NCBI RefSeq assembly: GCF_000758725.1
Contig: NZ_CP009428.1
Location: 4,402,001-4,466,000, forward strand
Length of the DNA stretch: 64,000 nt
From: Paenibacillus odorifer
GTDB taxonomy: Bacteria; Bacillota; Bacilli; Paenibacillales; Paenibacillaceae
Direction: 5' to 3'
Positions within the stretch are counted from its first letter, which is position 1. The number at the start of each line of letters is the position of its first letter. This document shows, in pieces, positions 44,796 through 53,815 of the stretch. The translations under genes were made by a program, and so were the position numbers. The notes beneath the pieces are model-generated. The model saw nothing but the letters and a program-made list of their open reading frames with translations. It was not told where the DNA came from and did not search any database.

Positions 44796-45479
44796 CTATT
44801 TGTCCTCAAAAGCATAACCGATGCCCCATACTGTACGGATGTACTGAGGATCATTAGGATTCTGCTCAATCTTCTCGCGTAGATGGCGAATATGTACATT
44901 TAAGGTGCCATCCCCCGCAAAAACATCTCCCCATACCTCTGTAAATAACTCCTCTTTGGGGATTACCCTATTTTTATGCTGAATCAAATAGCTGAGCAGT
45001 TTATATTCCATCGTTTTCAGCTTGAGAGCTACGCCATTAAGGCTTGCCCTCCTAAGTTCAGGGTCTATCTGGATAGATCCGGCTTGAAGGACCGCTGCCT
45101 CAGCTATAACTTCGTTATTGTGGCGTTTAAGCACTGCCTTCACTTTTGCGAGCAGCACTCTCAGGGTATACGGCTTATGAATATAGTCATCTCCTCCGAT
45201 ATCAAGAGCAATCAATACATCATCTTCACTGGAGCGGGCACTAATAAACAAGATAGGAATCCCCATCGTCTGACGCAGCTCTTTGCATAACTGGAAGCCG
45301 GATTCACCGCCTAAATTAATATCAAGCAGTAACATTGAGACTTGATGCTCACGCAAAAAGCTCCGGCAGGCAGCAGCGCTTGTAACAAACGCGGTTTGAA
45401 CATCAAACAAATTAAAATATTCGCAGGTGCTCTCCGCAAGTTCAGTTTCATCATCAATAATTAAACAATCATATCTCAT
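44796..45479 (-). CDS. OmpR-family response regulator
   Basis: This 227-residue protein has the receiver residues IIDDETELAE, MLLLDINLGGESG and IHKPYTLRVLL, then a winged helix with LKTMEYKLLSYLIQHKN and HIRHLREKIEQNP. It heads the regulator, kinase, ATPase, permease set on the minus strand and probably controls the exporter genes. It is divergent from the serine hydrolase gene. Confidence 0.92.
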   Translation of the reverse strand: MRYDCLIIDDETELAESTCEYFNLFDVQTAFVTSAAACRSFLREHQVSMLLLDINLGGESGFQLCKELRQTMGIPILFISARSSEDDVLIALDIGGDDYIHKPYTLRVLLAKVKAVLKRHNNEVIAEAAVLQAGSIQIDPELRRASLNGVALKLKTMEYKLLSYLIQHKNRVIPKEELFTEVWGDVFAGDGTLNVHIRHLREKIEQNPNDPQYIRTVWGIGYAFEDK

Positions 45480-45545
45480 GGATTTCTCTCCGCTTCAACA
45501 GAATTTAGTATTATGTTAGAATATGCCTTTAAGGAGGGGTTACCT

Positions 45546-46817
45546 GTGGATAAACAATCCCAGCGTCTGGAGCAATATTTAGAAAAATACGAACAAAGCT
45601 GGCCACTGAGCGGCACAGTCTTAATAGCTCAGCATGGAGAAATCAAGCTACAAAAAGCATACGGATATGCGAATCTTGAACATCAGGTTCCGAACACTAT
45701 AGATACCAAATTCCGGATCTGGTCATTAACCAAGTCATTCACTGGCATGGCAATTCTGATGCTAAAAGAACAAAAACGTCTGCGACTGGAAGATCCGATC
45801 CTTAAGTATCTTCCTGAACAGCATGCATTCGAGGGGATTACCGTCCTTCATCTGCTGGGACATACCTCGGGTATAGCCAACTACACTTCTCTACCCGAAT
45901 ATAATCAAAAATTAAATAAGCTGAAGCTGACTCCACTGGAGATGTTACAGCTATTTGTGAGTCAACCGCCTGCATTTATGCCTGGCACATCGTTTTCCTA
46001 TAATAATTCAGGTTATTATTTATTAGGAATGATTATTGAGAAGATTACAGGCATGACATTTGAAGATTATATCACTACTTTTATATTACAGCCTCTTGGC
46101 ATGGTAAATACAGGAGTTTATAACAATCAGCAAATCATTTCAAAATTAGCCTCACCTTATCATTCCTCATGGGGTGAGTATACTCAGGGTGAATACATAA
46201 ATATGAGCTCTATCCTATCAGCGGGTGCTATGTATTCGACGGCTGCTGATCTTTTCCTGTGGGATCAAGCGTTATACTCCGATCAATTAGTATCCCACGA
46301 TACTTTGGAGATGGCTTTTCATTCAAGTAATCTCAAATATCGTTTTGGTTGGTTTTTGGACGAACGTTATGATCGCAAAAGAATGTATCACGGCGGCGCT
46401 TATCGCGGCTTCCGAAGTGAAATGCACAGATATCCAGAAGAGCAGACGACCGTCATCATGTTGACCAATTATGATTGTGTCCCCATTACCAAGTTAACGG
46501 AATCTCTATCTGGATTAGTATTCGGTGAGCCTGCCGAGATGCCGATATTCCCGCAAGCCTTCCCACTTGATGATAGCATGTATGCTGAATATATGGGGAC
46601 CTATGAGGGATTTGGCTGCAAAGCGAGCGTAGAGCGTAGGGGCCAGGACTATTATTTTGTCTGGAATGATGAAGAGGTTACACCGTTCTATCCTATCTCA
46701 GAAACAAGATTCCATCATACCAAGCATGACAGTGAATTTGAATTTAAACGGAATGAACAGGGTGAGCTTTCATTTCTGGGGATGAAAAAAAACAAACGAG
46801 TGCCGCATAAGCCATGA
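45546..46817 (+). CDS. Serine hydrolase of the class C beta-lactamase fold
   Basis: The start is placed at GTG 45546, 7 bases after AAGGAGG; the ATG at 45513 lacks a site. The 423-residue protein has the SxxK motif (IWSLTKSFTGMA), YNN (SYNNSGYYLLG) and HGG (YHGGAYRGF), the triad of beta-lactamase/DD-peptidase-like esterases. No clear signal peptide. The substrate could be an ester or peptide. It is divergent from the two-component/ABC set. The last codons overlap its own terminator hairpin. Confidence 0.87.
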   Translation: MDKQSQRLEQYLEKYEQSWPLSGTVLIAQHGEIKLQKAYGYANLEHQVPNTIDTKFRIWSLTKSFTGMAILMLKEQKRLRLEDPILKYLPEQHAFEGITVLHLLGHTSGIANYTSLPEYNQKLNKLKLTPLEMLQLFVSQPPAFMPGTSFSYNNSGYYLLGMIIEKITGMTFEDYITTFILQPLGMVNTGVYNNQQIISKLASPYHSSWGEYTQGEYINMSSILSAGAMYSTAADLFLWDQALYSDQLVSHDTLEMAFHSSNLKYRFGWFLDERYDRKRMYHGGAYRGFRSEMHRYPEEQTTVIMLTNYDCVPITKLTESLSGLVFGEPAEMPIFPQAFPLDDSMYAEYMGTYEGFGCKASVERRGQDYYFVWNDEEVTPFYPISETRFHHTKHDSEFEFKRNEQGELSFLGMKKNKRVPHKP

Positions 46818-46848
46818 AATGGCTGCTGGGGCACCCGCCTTTTTTTTC
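46800..46848 (+). terminator. Terminator after the serine hydrolase gene
   Basis: GTGCC...GGCAC encloses an inner AGCCAT-gaa-ATGGCT stem and is followed by eight T. The inner block CATAAGCCATGAAATGGCTG is shared, less one base, with the terminator at 21663. Confidence 0.85.
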
Positions 46849-46857
46849 AGCTAAAGC

Positions 46858-47217
46858 CTAAGCCTTGGCCAAAATAATAAATTGTGTGAGCATCACGATT
46901 ACCGCTGAAGACACCCCCAGCGAATTAATGATTGTTAAAGCATTTGGATAACTTTCTTTCCGAAACTGTGAGAACAAAGATACCGTCCATAACACGCTGA
47001 AAAATAACGACGACAACCCAGATACAGCTTCACTATCAATTCGTCTGCTCCGGAGAAACAATCCGGCAAGGGTGGCGACAGTATAAACAATATATATTAC
47101 TAGCTCTATCGATGTGATAACGATCGCCTCGCCGGCAGAGAACAAACGCATTAACAAGTATTGAAAACCTAAACAGATAAACACAAGCTGGTTAAAAGAT
47201 AGTCTCTTCACTCTCAT
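46858..47217 (-). CDS. Small four-helix membrane protein, unknown
   Basis: This 119-residue protein has four hydrophobic segments (LVFICLGFQYLLMRLF, VITSIELVIYIVYTVATLAG, LSSLFFSVLWTVSLF, GVSSAVIVMLTQFIILA) separated by short loops. I do not recognise a family. The start follows AAGGAGCTAAGCT. It shares a terminator region with the serine hydrolase gene and is divergent from another small membrane protein gene. Confidence 0.65.
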   Translation of the reverse strand: MRVKRLSFNQLVFICLGFQYLLMRLFSAGEAIVITSIELVIYIVYTVATLAGLFLRSRRIDSEAVSGLSSLFFSVLWTVSLFSQFRKESYPNALTIINSLGVSSAVIVMLTQFIILAKA

Positions 47218-47341
47218 AGCTTAGCTCCTTTAGGATATATTTTCACAAAAAGATAACGCTTACATTGTACTAGTGATTGAATATATCTTCTGTGACTTTC
47301 CATACCCTGCCAAATATTAGTCAGATAATATCCTCACATAC

Positions 47342-47395
47342 AAAAAAGGAAGTACACTTTGCGAAAAAGATCCGCAAGGCATACTTCCTTTTTTT
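47342..47395. terminator. Terminator-like hairpin between divergent genes
   Basis: AAAAAAGGAAGTA (47342-47354) pairs with TACTTCCTTTTTT (47382-47394), with an inner CTTTGCG/CGCAAGG stem. It would stop transcription from either side, yet no gene points towards it: the flanking genes diverge. It may end an unannotated small RNA. Confidence 0.7.
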
Positions 47396-47497
47396 ACGAT
47401 TCGATTGTAGATTTAGACGGAATGGGACATCTTAGTTCCAAAATAGAATGAACAGTGGATTTATAAGATGTTTTCTTAAAATTAGGAGGTCATTGCT

Positions 47498-47707
47498 GTG
47501 AGAAACAAACAATCCATTGTCTTCGTGACCATTCCATTATCCGAGATCAAGAAGTTCATCCTTATTGATATTGTTGCTGGATGGGTCTTTTATTTTGCTA
47601 TAAAATTCCCCTTCCATTCCTTAATTGCCGCCTCTGCCGGAAGCATGTTTGGTCCTATCCTCATACGCCAATCCATGAAGTTAGTTCAAAATCGCGCCAA
47701 GGTTTAA
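47498..47707 (+). CDS. Small membrane protein, unknown
   Basis: The GTG start follows AGGAGGTCATTGCT. The 69-residue product has a charged N-terminus, two hydrophobic stretches (FILIDIVAGWVFYFAIKF and LIAASAGSMFGPILI) and a basic tail. I do not recognise the family. Its stop overlaps the convergent DinB-like gene by 4 bases. Confidence 0.6.
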   Translation: MRNKQSIVFVTIPLSEIKKFILIDIVAGWVFYFAIKFPFHSLIAASAGSMFGPILIRQSMKLVQNRAKV

Positions 47708-48195
47708 GGTTTTAAGAACTGCTCAATCTGTTTTTTATGATGCTTATCATGTGGGATAAAACTTCTCAAGTACTTGCGAACGCTGAATTTTTTGCGATCT
47801 CCATCCTTATATTCCTGATTGAATTCATCTTCCGTTAAGCCTGCAGCTGCATCTAAGATTTTAGTTCTATAACGTACAAATTGTTCAATTAATGTTTGTT
47901 CAGATAATAATTTAGCATATTCTACAGCATTAGCATTAAACTCGTTAAAATCCAAATGCTTAGTTGTGATCGGTTCCCGGAGAATTATTTTCTTAATCGC
48001 ACCTTCATAAAAATATTTATCCCATAACATGAGATGACAGATGATATCCTTTACAGTCCATTTACCAGCTGCAATAGGCTGATTCCAATGTTTGTCTGAT
48101 ACTTCCCCTAAAGATTCTACGAACGGGATGAGGGACTTAAATTCGAGTAACATTTGCTCATTTGTTTTTGCAGCCAGAGAGATCAACCTCCACAT
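47704..48195 (-). CDS. DinB/ClbS-like four-helix protein
   Basis: The 163-residue frame contains GKWTVKDIICHLMLWDKYF, FVRYRTKILDAAAGLTEDEF and YLRSFIPHDKHHKKQIEQFL, typical of the DinB/DfsB-ClbS superfamily, with three metal-type histidines. Members include thiol-dependent detoxification enzymes and the ClbS self-resistance protein. GGAGG lies inside the first codons of the frame, so the true start is uncertain and may be a few codons downstream. Confidence 0.75.
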   Translation of the reverse strand: MWRLISLAAKTNEQMLLEFKSLIPFVESLGEVSDKHWNQPIAAGKWTVKDIICHLMLWDKYFYEGAIKKIILREPITTKHLDFNEFNANAVEYAKLLSEQTLIEQFVRYRTKILDAAAGLTEDEFNQEYKDGDRKKFSVRKYLRSFIPHDKHHKKQIEQFLKP

Positions 48196-48223
48196 GAAAA
48201 ATAAAATAATTCAGTCACAACAT

Positions 48224-49327
48224 CTATGCTGCGTCATCCGCAGAAGCTGCGGCCAGATCCATATCGGTAGAGTCAGGATTCAGCCAAATCTCAATCAACT
48301 CATGGGTACGCTTCACATCATTTTCGTCAAGCATATAATACCATTGATCCTTCCGTCTGCCTTCACCCTGCAACATATGGCTTGTGATCTCAGGAGTACC
48401 CCCCTCGAGAATTACTCTTTTCGCCAAATCAAGAATAAAGTCTGACTTCATATTGGTTTGGAAATTACTGCCTGCTATTTCGATGATTTTCTGTATATTA
48501 AGGATATTATCTACTCTCTTCATCCGTTCAAGCGCAGATTTCAAAAAGATCCGCTGCCGCTCCGTTCGTTTAAAATCAGAATCCTCACGGTATCTTACAT
48601 ACATTAATGCTTCAGCGCCAGAATAAATCGGTTTGTTCGGTTCAATTCTTAATTTCTCATGATCCGGGCTCTTGTTCTCAATCACCTTGGTAATCGGAAG
48701 TTCAACACCCCCTAGAGCATCTGTAACGCCCACAAGACCGTTGAAATTAATAGTAGCGTAATATTCGATAGGCGCGTTTAATAAATTTTTAACGGTGTCT
48801 ACACTCATCTGAGGACCGCCATAGGAATGTGCTGCATTAATCTTGGTTTCTTTCCTAGCTCCTTTAACATTTTCCGCTCCGATAATTTCTGCATAGGAAT
48901 CACGAGGGATCGACACGAACAATACTTTATGATCAACTGGCCGAATCACAGTATATATAATCGAATCAGAAAGCCCGTTCTCTTTTCCCCGCTGATCAGT
49001 ACCCAATAGGAGGATAGAAAATGGACGATCCTTATTATCCGTCGTGGGTTGGAATCCAGGAGCTTCAGCATTTTCATTATTTTTTAAAGGAACGTATGAC
49101 CCATCAAGCGTGTGTTCAATAGTCGGAGCCACAACATTATTAAATCCGAAAATCAGCAGTTCTTTACGAAAAACATAAGATCCTAGCCCAGCAATAAGTA
49201 CGATAGCAAGCGTAAATAGCCAGATCTTTTTTTTCTTGCTGGTCTTAGTTTTCTTCTTCACCTTTTTTTTCTCAATTCTACTTAAAGAAAATGAAGAAGC
49301 TGAATGGGTAATCTGTTTATTTTTCAT
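48224..49327 (-). CDS. LytR-CpsA-Psr (LCP) family protein
   Basis: This 367-residue protein has a lysine-rich cytoplasmic tail, one membrane segment (IWLFTLAIVLIAGLGSYVF) and an extracytoplasmic LCP domain with FSILLLGTDQRG, SDSIIYTVIRPVDHKVLFVS, IPRDSYAEI and KINAAHSYGGPQMSVDTV. LCP enzymes attach teichoic acids or polysaccharides to peptidoglycan from lipid-linked precursors. It ends in a short acidic Ala/Asp tail. An acetyltransferase gene precedes it with an 8-base gap. Confidence 0.92.
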   Translation of the reverse strand: MKNKQITHSASSFSLSRIEKKKVKKKTKTSKKKKIWLFTLAIVLIAGLGSYVFRKELLIFGFNNVVAPTIEHTLDGSYVPLKNNENAEAPGFQPTTDNKDRPFSILLLGTDQRGKENGLSDSIIYTVIRPVDHKVLFVSIPRDSYAEIIGAENVKGARKETKINAAHSYGGPQMSVDTVKNLLNAPIEYYATINFNGLVGVTDALGGVELPITKVIENKSPDHEKLRIEPNKPIYSGAEALMYVRYREDSDFKRTERQRIFLKSALERMKRVDNILNIQKIIEIAGSNFQTNMKSDFILDLAKRVILEGGTPEITSHMLQGEGRRKDQWYYMLDENDVKRTHELIEIWLNPDSTDMDLAAASADDAA

Positions 49328-49335
49328 TCGGATCC

Positions 49336-50145
49336 TTAACCCTTCCTGATGACGGATTCTACCAGCCGGTAATAGGGAATCATGTAGGTTGTCTCAAAGC
49401 CTAATCTATGCGCTAAGTTGAAAGAACCTTCGTTATCCAGACGACACGCCCACACCGGCTCAAGCTGATGTTCTAGACAGTATTCGATTAAGGCTGAACA
49501 GACAGCGTAGGCATAGCCCTTCCCCCGATGTGCTTCTGAGGTTTCTATGCCAATTTCCAGTTGATGCTCATTAACAAAACCCGAAAATGCCGTAGAGGCA
49601 ATTTCCCCAGCATCAAGAATATTGAAGCCCAGCCCCTCAGCAAGAAATTGCTCTTCATTCCTCCAAAAATCCTTAGGATTGACACCTCCTGTTGCCGCCA
49701 TAAACCGTTCTTTGTTCATTCGCACCACTTCAAGGTCTTGGTTAAGATAAGAAGCTTTCTGGTTCAGATATCTCTCGCGGTTAAAGCTGAAGTTGACCCT
49801 TGTATTTCTATGGAGCATTTCCTGTTCACTCCAATGAGCGATAACTTCCGGCCAACCTCCCGCTGGATCAGCCTGCAGCAACTCTTGATGATGCCGAATC
49901 ATATTTTTATTGGTTATGTAATCAAAAAGGTCGCGCTTAAACTCTTCATTATCCGACTCTCCAATTAATAAAGACATTCCACAAGGGTGTGCAATGTAAA
50001 AAGCACGCGGGTTAACGATATCGTCAACATATACGCTGCCAGCAATGACTTGCTTCACCACTGACTCAGCAAACATCGTATTTATTTTCACATTTTCTAA
50101 AGGCTCAATTGCTTTGTAATAATCTTTACACTCTAGTCGTTTCAT
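49336..50145 (-). CDS. GNAT-fold acetyltransferase
   Basis: The start is placed at ATG 50145, after AAGGAGAAAATT; the frame is open 26 codons further. The protein of about 269 residues has an N-terminal domain (VYVDDIVNPRAFYIAHPCGM) and a C-terminal GNAT half with LEIGIETSEAHRGKGYAYAV, CSALIEYCLEHQLEPVWACR and FNLAHRLGFETTY. This is the GNAT_acetyltr_2 pattern. The substrate is unknown. It is probably co-transcribed with the LCP gene. Confidence 0.87.
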   Translation of the reverse strand: MKRLECKDYYKAIEPLENVKINTMFAESVVKQVIAGSVYVDDIVNPRAFYIAHPCGMSLLIGESDNEEFKRDLFDYITNKNMIRHHQELLQADPAGGWPEVIAHWSEQEMLHRNTRVNFSFNRERYLNQKASYLNQDLEVVRMNKERFMAATGGVNPKDFWRNEEQFLAEGLGFNILDAGEIASTAFSGFVNEHQLEIGIETSEAHRGKGYAYAVCSALIEYCLEHQLEPVWACRLDNEGSFNLAHRLGFETTYMIPYYRLVESVIRKG

Positions 50146-50298
50146 AATTTTCTCCTTAGATATCACGTAATGTTTTGATAGATAACCACCAGCTTGTGAG
50201 AATATTTTTTTACTGGATGACACCGTTACCTAAAATATCCCATTATTATAGACGATCTTCGGGTCGATAAGTTTCTATTTATAAGAAATTTGTGAGAC

Positions 50299-50331
50299 AA
50301 AAAAAGACCATATCCTATCAAGGATTGGTCT
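50299..50331 (-). terminator. Terminator after the small HTH gene
   Basis: AGACCATATCCT (50305-50316) pairs with AGGATTGGTCT (50321-50331). The plus-strand A run gives seven T on the minus strand. Confidence 0.85.
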
Positions 50332-50353
50332 ACCCTATTTATTAATGATGATC

Positions 50354-50581
50354 TTAGGTTTTTTTCACAATCATATCGATCTCGCTCTTCAGTAAAAGAT
50401 ATCTGACGACACTTCTCATGATCGGAACTTTAGTCAACTTATGCTGATCTACATAACTTTTCATTTGATCTTTAGACAGCCCAAGCAAGCTTCCCGCTTC
50501 AGATACCGTCAATACTTCCTTGTTACTTGTAGCGTTAAAGGTTTTCTTAACTTTTAAATTCCAGTCTTCAAACACCTGCAT
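50354..50581 (-). CDS. Small helix-turn-helix protein, excisionase-like
   Basis: The ATG follows AAAGGTGGCGGATGTAA. The 75-residue protein contains LTVSEAGSLLGLSKDQMKSYVDQHKL, a winged helix-turn-helix beginning like MerR/excisionase domains. It could bind DNA as a small regulator. It lies after the cold-shock gene but is separated from it by a terminator. Confidence 0.7.
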   Translation of the reverse strand: MQVFEDWNLKVKKTFNATSNKEVLTVSEAGSLLGLSKDQMKSYVDQHKLTKVPIMRSVVRYLLLKSEIDMIVKKT

Positions 50582-50604
50582 TTACATCCGCCACCTTTCT
50601 ATAA

Positions 50605-50634
50605 AAAAATCCCCAAACGATACGTTTGGGGATT
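50605..50634 (-). terminator. Terminator after the cold-shock gene
   Basis: ATCCCCAAACG and CGTTTGGGGAT form a perfect 11-bp stem with a 3-base loop; a T run follows on the minus strand. Confidence 0.9.
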
Positions 50635-50645
50635 CATTTTACTAC

Positions 50646-50846
50646 TTACAGTTTTACAACATTCTCAGCTTGTTGACCACGATTGCCTTGAACTACGTTA
50701 AATTCTACACGTTGTCCTTCATCCAGGGACTTGAATCCGTCACCAGTAATTGCGCTGAAATGTACGAATACATCTTCTCCACCTTCAACCTCGATAAAAC
50801 CAAAACCTTTGTCTGCGTTAAACCATTTCACTGTTCCTGTTTGCAT
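50646..50846 (-). CDS. Cold-shock protein (CspB/CspD type)
   Basis: This 66-residue single OB-fold protein has both RNA-binding motifs, KGFGFIEV (RNP1) and DVFVHFSAI (RNP2). It binds single-stranded RNA and prevents unwanted folding. AGGTGGTAATTAT precedes the ATG. The message has a long leader of about 160 bases with a stable hairpin, as is common for temperature-controlled csp genes. Confidence 0.95.
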   Translation of the reverse strand: MQTGTVKWFNADKGFGFIEVEGGEDVFVHFSAITGDGFKSLDEGQRVEFNVVQGNRGQQAENVVKL

Positions 50847-50927
50847 AATATAATTACCACCTTATTTTTATTTACATGTTATTCTTATCCTCAAAAAATC
50901 TCTTACAAAATCTCTAAAAAAATAAAA

Positions 50928-51023
50928 ATTCACATATGGTACAAGGTTATTAACGTCTAAAGAATAACCCTCTACGCTATGTGAATTCGCCAGGTAAATA
51001 CTTTCGATAGATTGATTATAGCA
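50928..51023 (-). promoter_or_regulatory. Promoter and structured leader of the cold-shock gene
   Basis: On the minus strand TGCTATAAT at 51015-51023 is an extended -10 box. Downstream, AATTCACATA (50979-50988) pairs with TATGTGAATT (50928-50937), enclosing a second stem GGTTATT/AATAACC (50945-50951 and 50963-50969). A T run follows the hairpin, so it could be a thermosensor or an attenuator. Confidence 0.6.
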
Positions 51024-51149
51024 CAGCTAACACCAAATAGATACTCTTCTGCATTATGAACAAAATGGGAAGAAAGAAGGAGCTGTGTCATAAGTGATTC
51101 TACGAGTGGAGACTGACCTCCTCACTTTCAAAATCTTAAAATCAACAAA

Positions 51150-51192
51150 ACAGCGATTCTTCTGTTCTCGAAGAATCGCTGTTCGGCGTTTT
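51150..51192 (+). terminator. Terminator-like hairpin before repeat copy C
   Basis: ACAGCGATTCTTC (51150-51162) pairs with GAAGAATCGCTGT (51170-51182), then TCGGCGTTTTTT. No plus-strand gene precedes it. It resembles the hairpin at 21339 that precedes copy B at a similar distance. Confidence 0.65.
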
Positions 51193-51244
51193 TTGGTCAT
51201 TCGCGGTCTGCTTCAACTACACTTTCATTATCCTGCGGGGCTTT

Positions 51245-51420
51245 CGGACTCAGTTGACGTTATTTACATGTTTTTATCCTTTACAGCTAGAATTCGGACA
51301 CCAGCGACGTTATTCCTTGGAAAGAGGCTCATATTAAGCATTTTTTGGGCCAATAGCTGCACTGGAGTCCGATAACATTCCAAATATCGGATAATCCTAC
51401 GTTTAAGGACCACTGTGTCC
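51245..51420. repeat. Quadripartite intergenic repeat, copy C
   Basis: Forward motifs start at 51245 (CGGACTCAGTTGACGTTATT) and 51295 (CGGACACCAGCGACGTTATT). Inverted motifs end at 51371 (ACTGGAGTCCG) and 51420 (ACTGTGTCC). The spacing equals that of the other copies. It lies upstream of the cold-shock promoter and downstream of the chemoreceptor gene. Confidence 0.85.
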
Positions 51421-51530
51421 CTTAGCAGGTTACTAAGCGTATTTTCCAGTGACTAAGCATGTGCTTTCGACACAGCAGTCATTTTCATAGCTTAGGGGAT
51501 AGCCCTTTTTCTAAAATTTGAAAAGGGAAT

Positions 51531-53639
51531 TTAAATTTTAAAATAGGACAATTTATCCAACAGGTCTTGCACCATTGAGCTAAGTGACTCCGACGAAGCT
51601 GAGATCTCTTCCATAGAAGCAAGCTGCTCCTCTGAGGCTGCTGCCACACTTTGGGAGTCAGATGAAGCTTCCGAAGCAAGATCGGCTAATTGTTTAACTG
51701 TAACTGAAATTTGCTCCGTACCCGCGGTCATCTGCTGTGCAGCTGCTGACACCTCTTGGATTTGATCAGTCACCTGCGTCATCTCTGTCAGAATCGAAGT
51801 AAATAAAAGATCACTATCAGATACACTTTGCACACCAAGAATTACTTTTTCATTGCCGACAGCCATTGCTTGTGAAGCTTGATTAGTATCTTGCACCACA
51901 TCTTCAACCAAAGCAGTAACTTGTTCGGCAGCTTTTTTAGTCTGATCTGCCAGCATACGAATTTCTGAGGCCACTACAGCAAAACCTCGGCCATGTTCAC
52001 CCACTCTGGACGCCTCAATAGCCGCATTTAGTGCCAACAGATTGGTCTGTTTACTTATGTTCGAAATCAGGCCTATAATCCCGCTGATCTGAGCAGATCG
52101 TTCGCCTAAACGTTCGATTGCCAGACTCGTCTCATCCACAGACAGCTTTAACTCTGACATTTGGTTCACTGCCATTTGAAGCTGCGCACTGCCCTTTTTC
52201 GTCTGATCGGTAACTTCATCTGCAGACGCAGACACCGATGACGAAGAGTCAGCGATCCGTTGCACTCCAACATTCAGCTCGCTCATCGCCATTGAAGAAT
52301 CACCCGCATAATCACTCTGCAGCTGCGCTCCTTCGGCTACTCGTCCAATTGCCACAGCAATTTGTTCAGCAGCTTTCCCAGTCTGCTCAGCGTTAGCTGT
52401 CAGCTCTTCAGAGGTAGCTCCCACAGACATTGATAAATCAGCAACAAGTCCAAACATTTCTCGAAGCTTATGGGTCATATGATTAAAATGTGTAGCCATC
52501 TTGCCGAATTCATCATCATTTCGAACCTGCAGGGTTTGAGTCAAATCACCCTGAGACATCAGCTGCAATTTATCAGATAACAAGCGAAGCGGTTTAACTA
52601 CCATCAACCATAGCTGAAGACCAACAATAACAGCTAAAATCAAAATACCAATAATCATAATGATAAAAAATTCTGTTTTGGCTTGTTCATAATCAGCCAT
52701 GATTACATCCTTAGAAATCGCTGTCTGTGTGTACCAGACCTGGTCACTTCCAGGCATTGGTATCGGAACAAAAGTCCGCAGCACGTCTTCTCCCTTGGAA
52801 TTTATCGTGTATCCCAGTGTGGCCTCCCCATTCTTCACACGCTTCCACAGTAATGTTTTATCTTCTGTATCACCGAACTCTTTGAGTACACTTTGAGGAT
52901 CATTTGGATTGGCTGCATATTTGCCATTACCAGTGATTAAAGAAACATAACCTCCCAGAGGTTTATAGTTAACAGCTTCTTCCTGCAATTGGGTTAACGA
53001 AACATCGAACCCTACAGTCCCAAGAAATGCACCCGTTTTATCCAAAATCGGCAGCATGACCGAAATCATCTCTATTGCTCCACCAGTCGTCTCATAGGAA
53101 TAGGGTTCAATATAGACCGGTTTTTTCTCTTTTTTAGGTAAAAGGTAATAATCACCTGCACCTTCTACATCGTAATTTTTTAAGGGTTCAACCTTAATTG
53201 CACCTTGATTTCTAAAGACATAAGGAATAAAACGCCCCGTACCATCATCATATGGCATCTTATTTATATTAGCCTGATCGTTCTGATCAAAAGCATTGGG
53301 TTCCCATAATATGCTCATCCCAAAAATTTCTGGTCTGTGCTCAAGCATAGTTTTCATTGTAGAAACAACATCTTCACGGTCCAAGGTTTGACGTTCTCTT
53401 GATTCAATCAGTACCTCAGCGAGCGCTTCACCCGTCGACTGAATGTCTATCATTCTATTCTGAATGGTCTCCGCATAACTTTTCCCTGCGATCTCTGCCT
53501 GAAGTTCACCGTTGGATATGCTCACACTACGCAGATTAGCCAGGTTTGCGACTAAACTAAAGAAAAAGATCACAATAATTACTAAACTTACCACCATAAC
53601 AAACTTAAACGTTAAAGAAAGCCTTCGATACAATGCCAT
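51531..53639 (-). CDS. Methyl-accepting chemotaxis protein
   Basis: This 702-residue chemoreceptor has a membrane segment at about 12-33, a large double-Cache-type extracytoplasmic domain (residues 40-310, with YIEPYSYETTGGAIEMISVM and GTVGFDVSLTQLQEEAV), a second segment (FFIIMIIGILILAVIVGLQL), a HAMP domain and the signalling hairpin tip TNLLALNAAIEASRVGEHGRGF. The tip deviates from the usual AIEAARAGE with S and V. Cache domains often bind amino acids or organic acids. GGAGTTGTTCAG precedes the ATG. Confidence 0.93.
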   Translation of the reverse strand: MALYRRLSLTFKFVMVVSLVIIVIFFFSLVANLANLRSVSISNGELQAEIAGKSYAETIQNRMIDIQSTGEALAEVLIESRERQTLDREDVVSTMKTMLEHRPEIFGMSILWEPNAFDQNDQANINKMPYDDGTGRFIPYVFRNQGAIKVEPLKNYDVEGAGDYYLLPKKEKKPVYIEPYSYETTGGAIEMISVMLPILDKTGAFLGTVGFDVSLTQLQEEAVNYKPLGGYVSLITGNGKYAANPNDPQSVLKEFGDTEDKTLLWKRVKNGEATLGYTINSKGEDVLRTFVPIPMPGSDQVWYTQTAISKDVIMADYEQAKTEFFIIMIIGILILAVIVGLQLWLMVVKPLRLLSDKLQLMSQGDLTQTLQVRNDDEFGKMATHFNHMTHKLREMFGLVADLSMSVGATSEELTANAEQTGKAAEQIAVAIGRVAEGAQLQSDYAGDSSMAMSELNVGVQRIADSSSSVSASADEVTDQTKKGSAQLQMAVNQMSELKLSVDETSLAIERLGERSAQISGIIGLISNISKQTNLLALNAAIEASRVGEHGRGFAVVASEIRMLADQTKKAAEQVTALVEDVVQDTNQASQAMAVGNEKVILGVQSVSDSDLLFTSILTEMTQVTDQIQEVSAAAQQMTAGTEQISVTVKQLADLASEASSDSQSVAAASEEQLASMEEISASSESLSSMVQDLLDKLSYFKI

Positions 53640-53815
53640 CTGAACAACTCCACTCTAGGATAATATATCTTTAATCGACAAAATACGACCTCTATTCAAT
53701 AGGACTTATTACCTATAATTCAAAGGATGAAAATTTAAAATTCTATCCATTCCAAAAGTATGTTTAAATAAAAGTAGCCTAATCAAAAAAACATAATACA
53801 AAGGAGTTCATGCCG

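Noticed and set aside
50520..50960. 146-residue plus-strand frame over the cold-shock region
   Set aside because: It is antisense to the csp gene and its leader and has no ribosome binding site.
51094..51375. 93-residue plus-strand frame
   Set aside because: It runs through a terminator-like hairpin and repeat copy C, so it is a chance frame.
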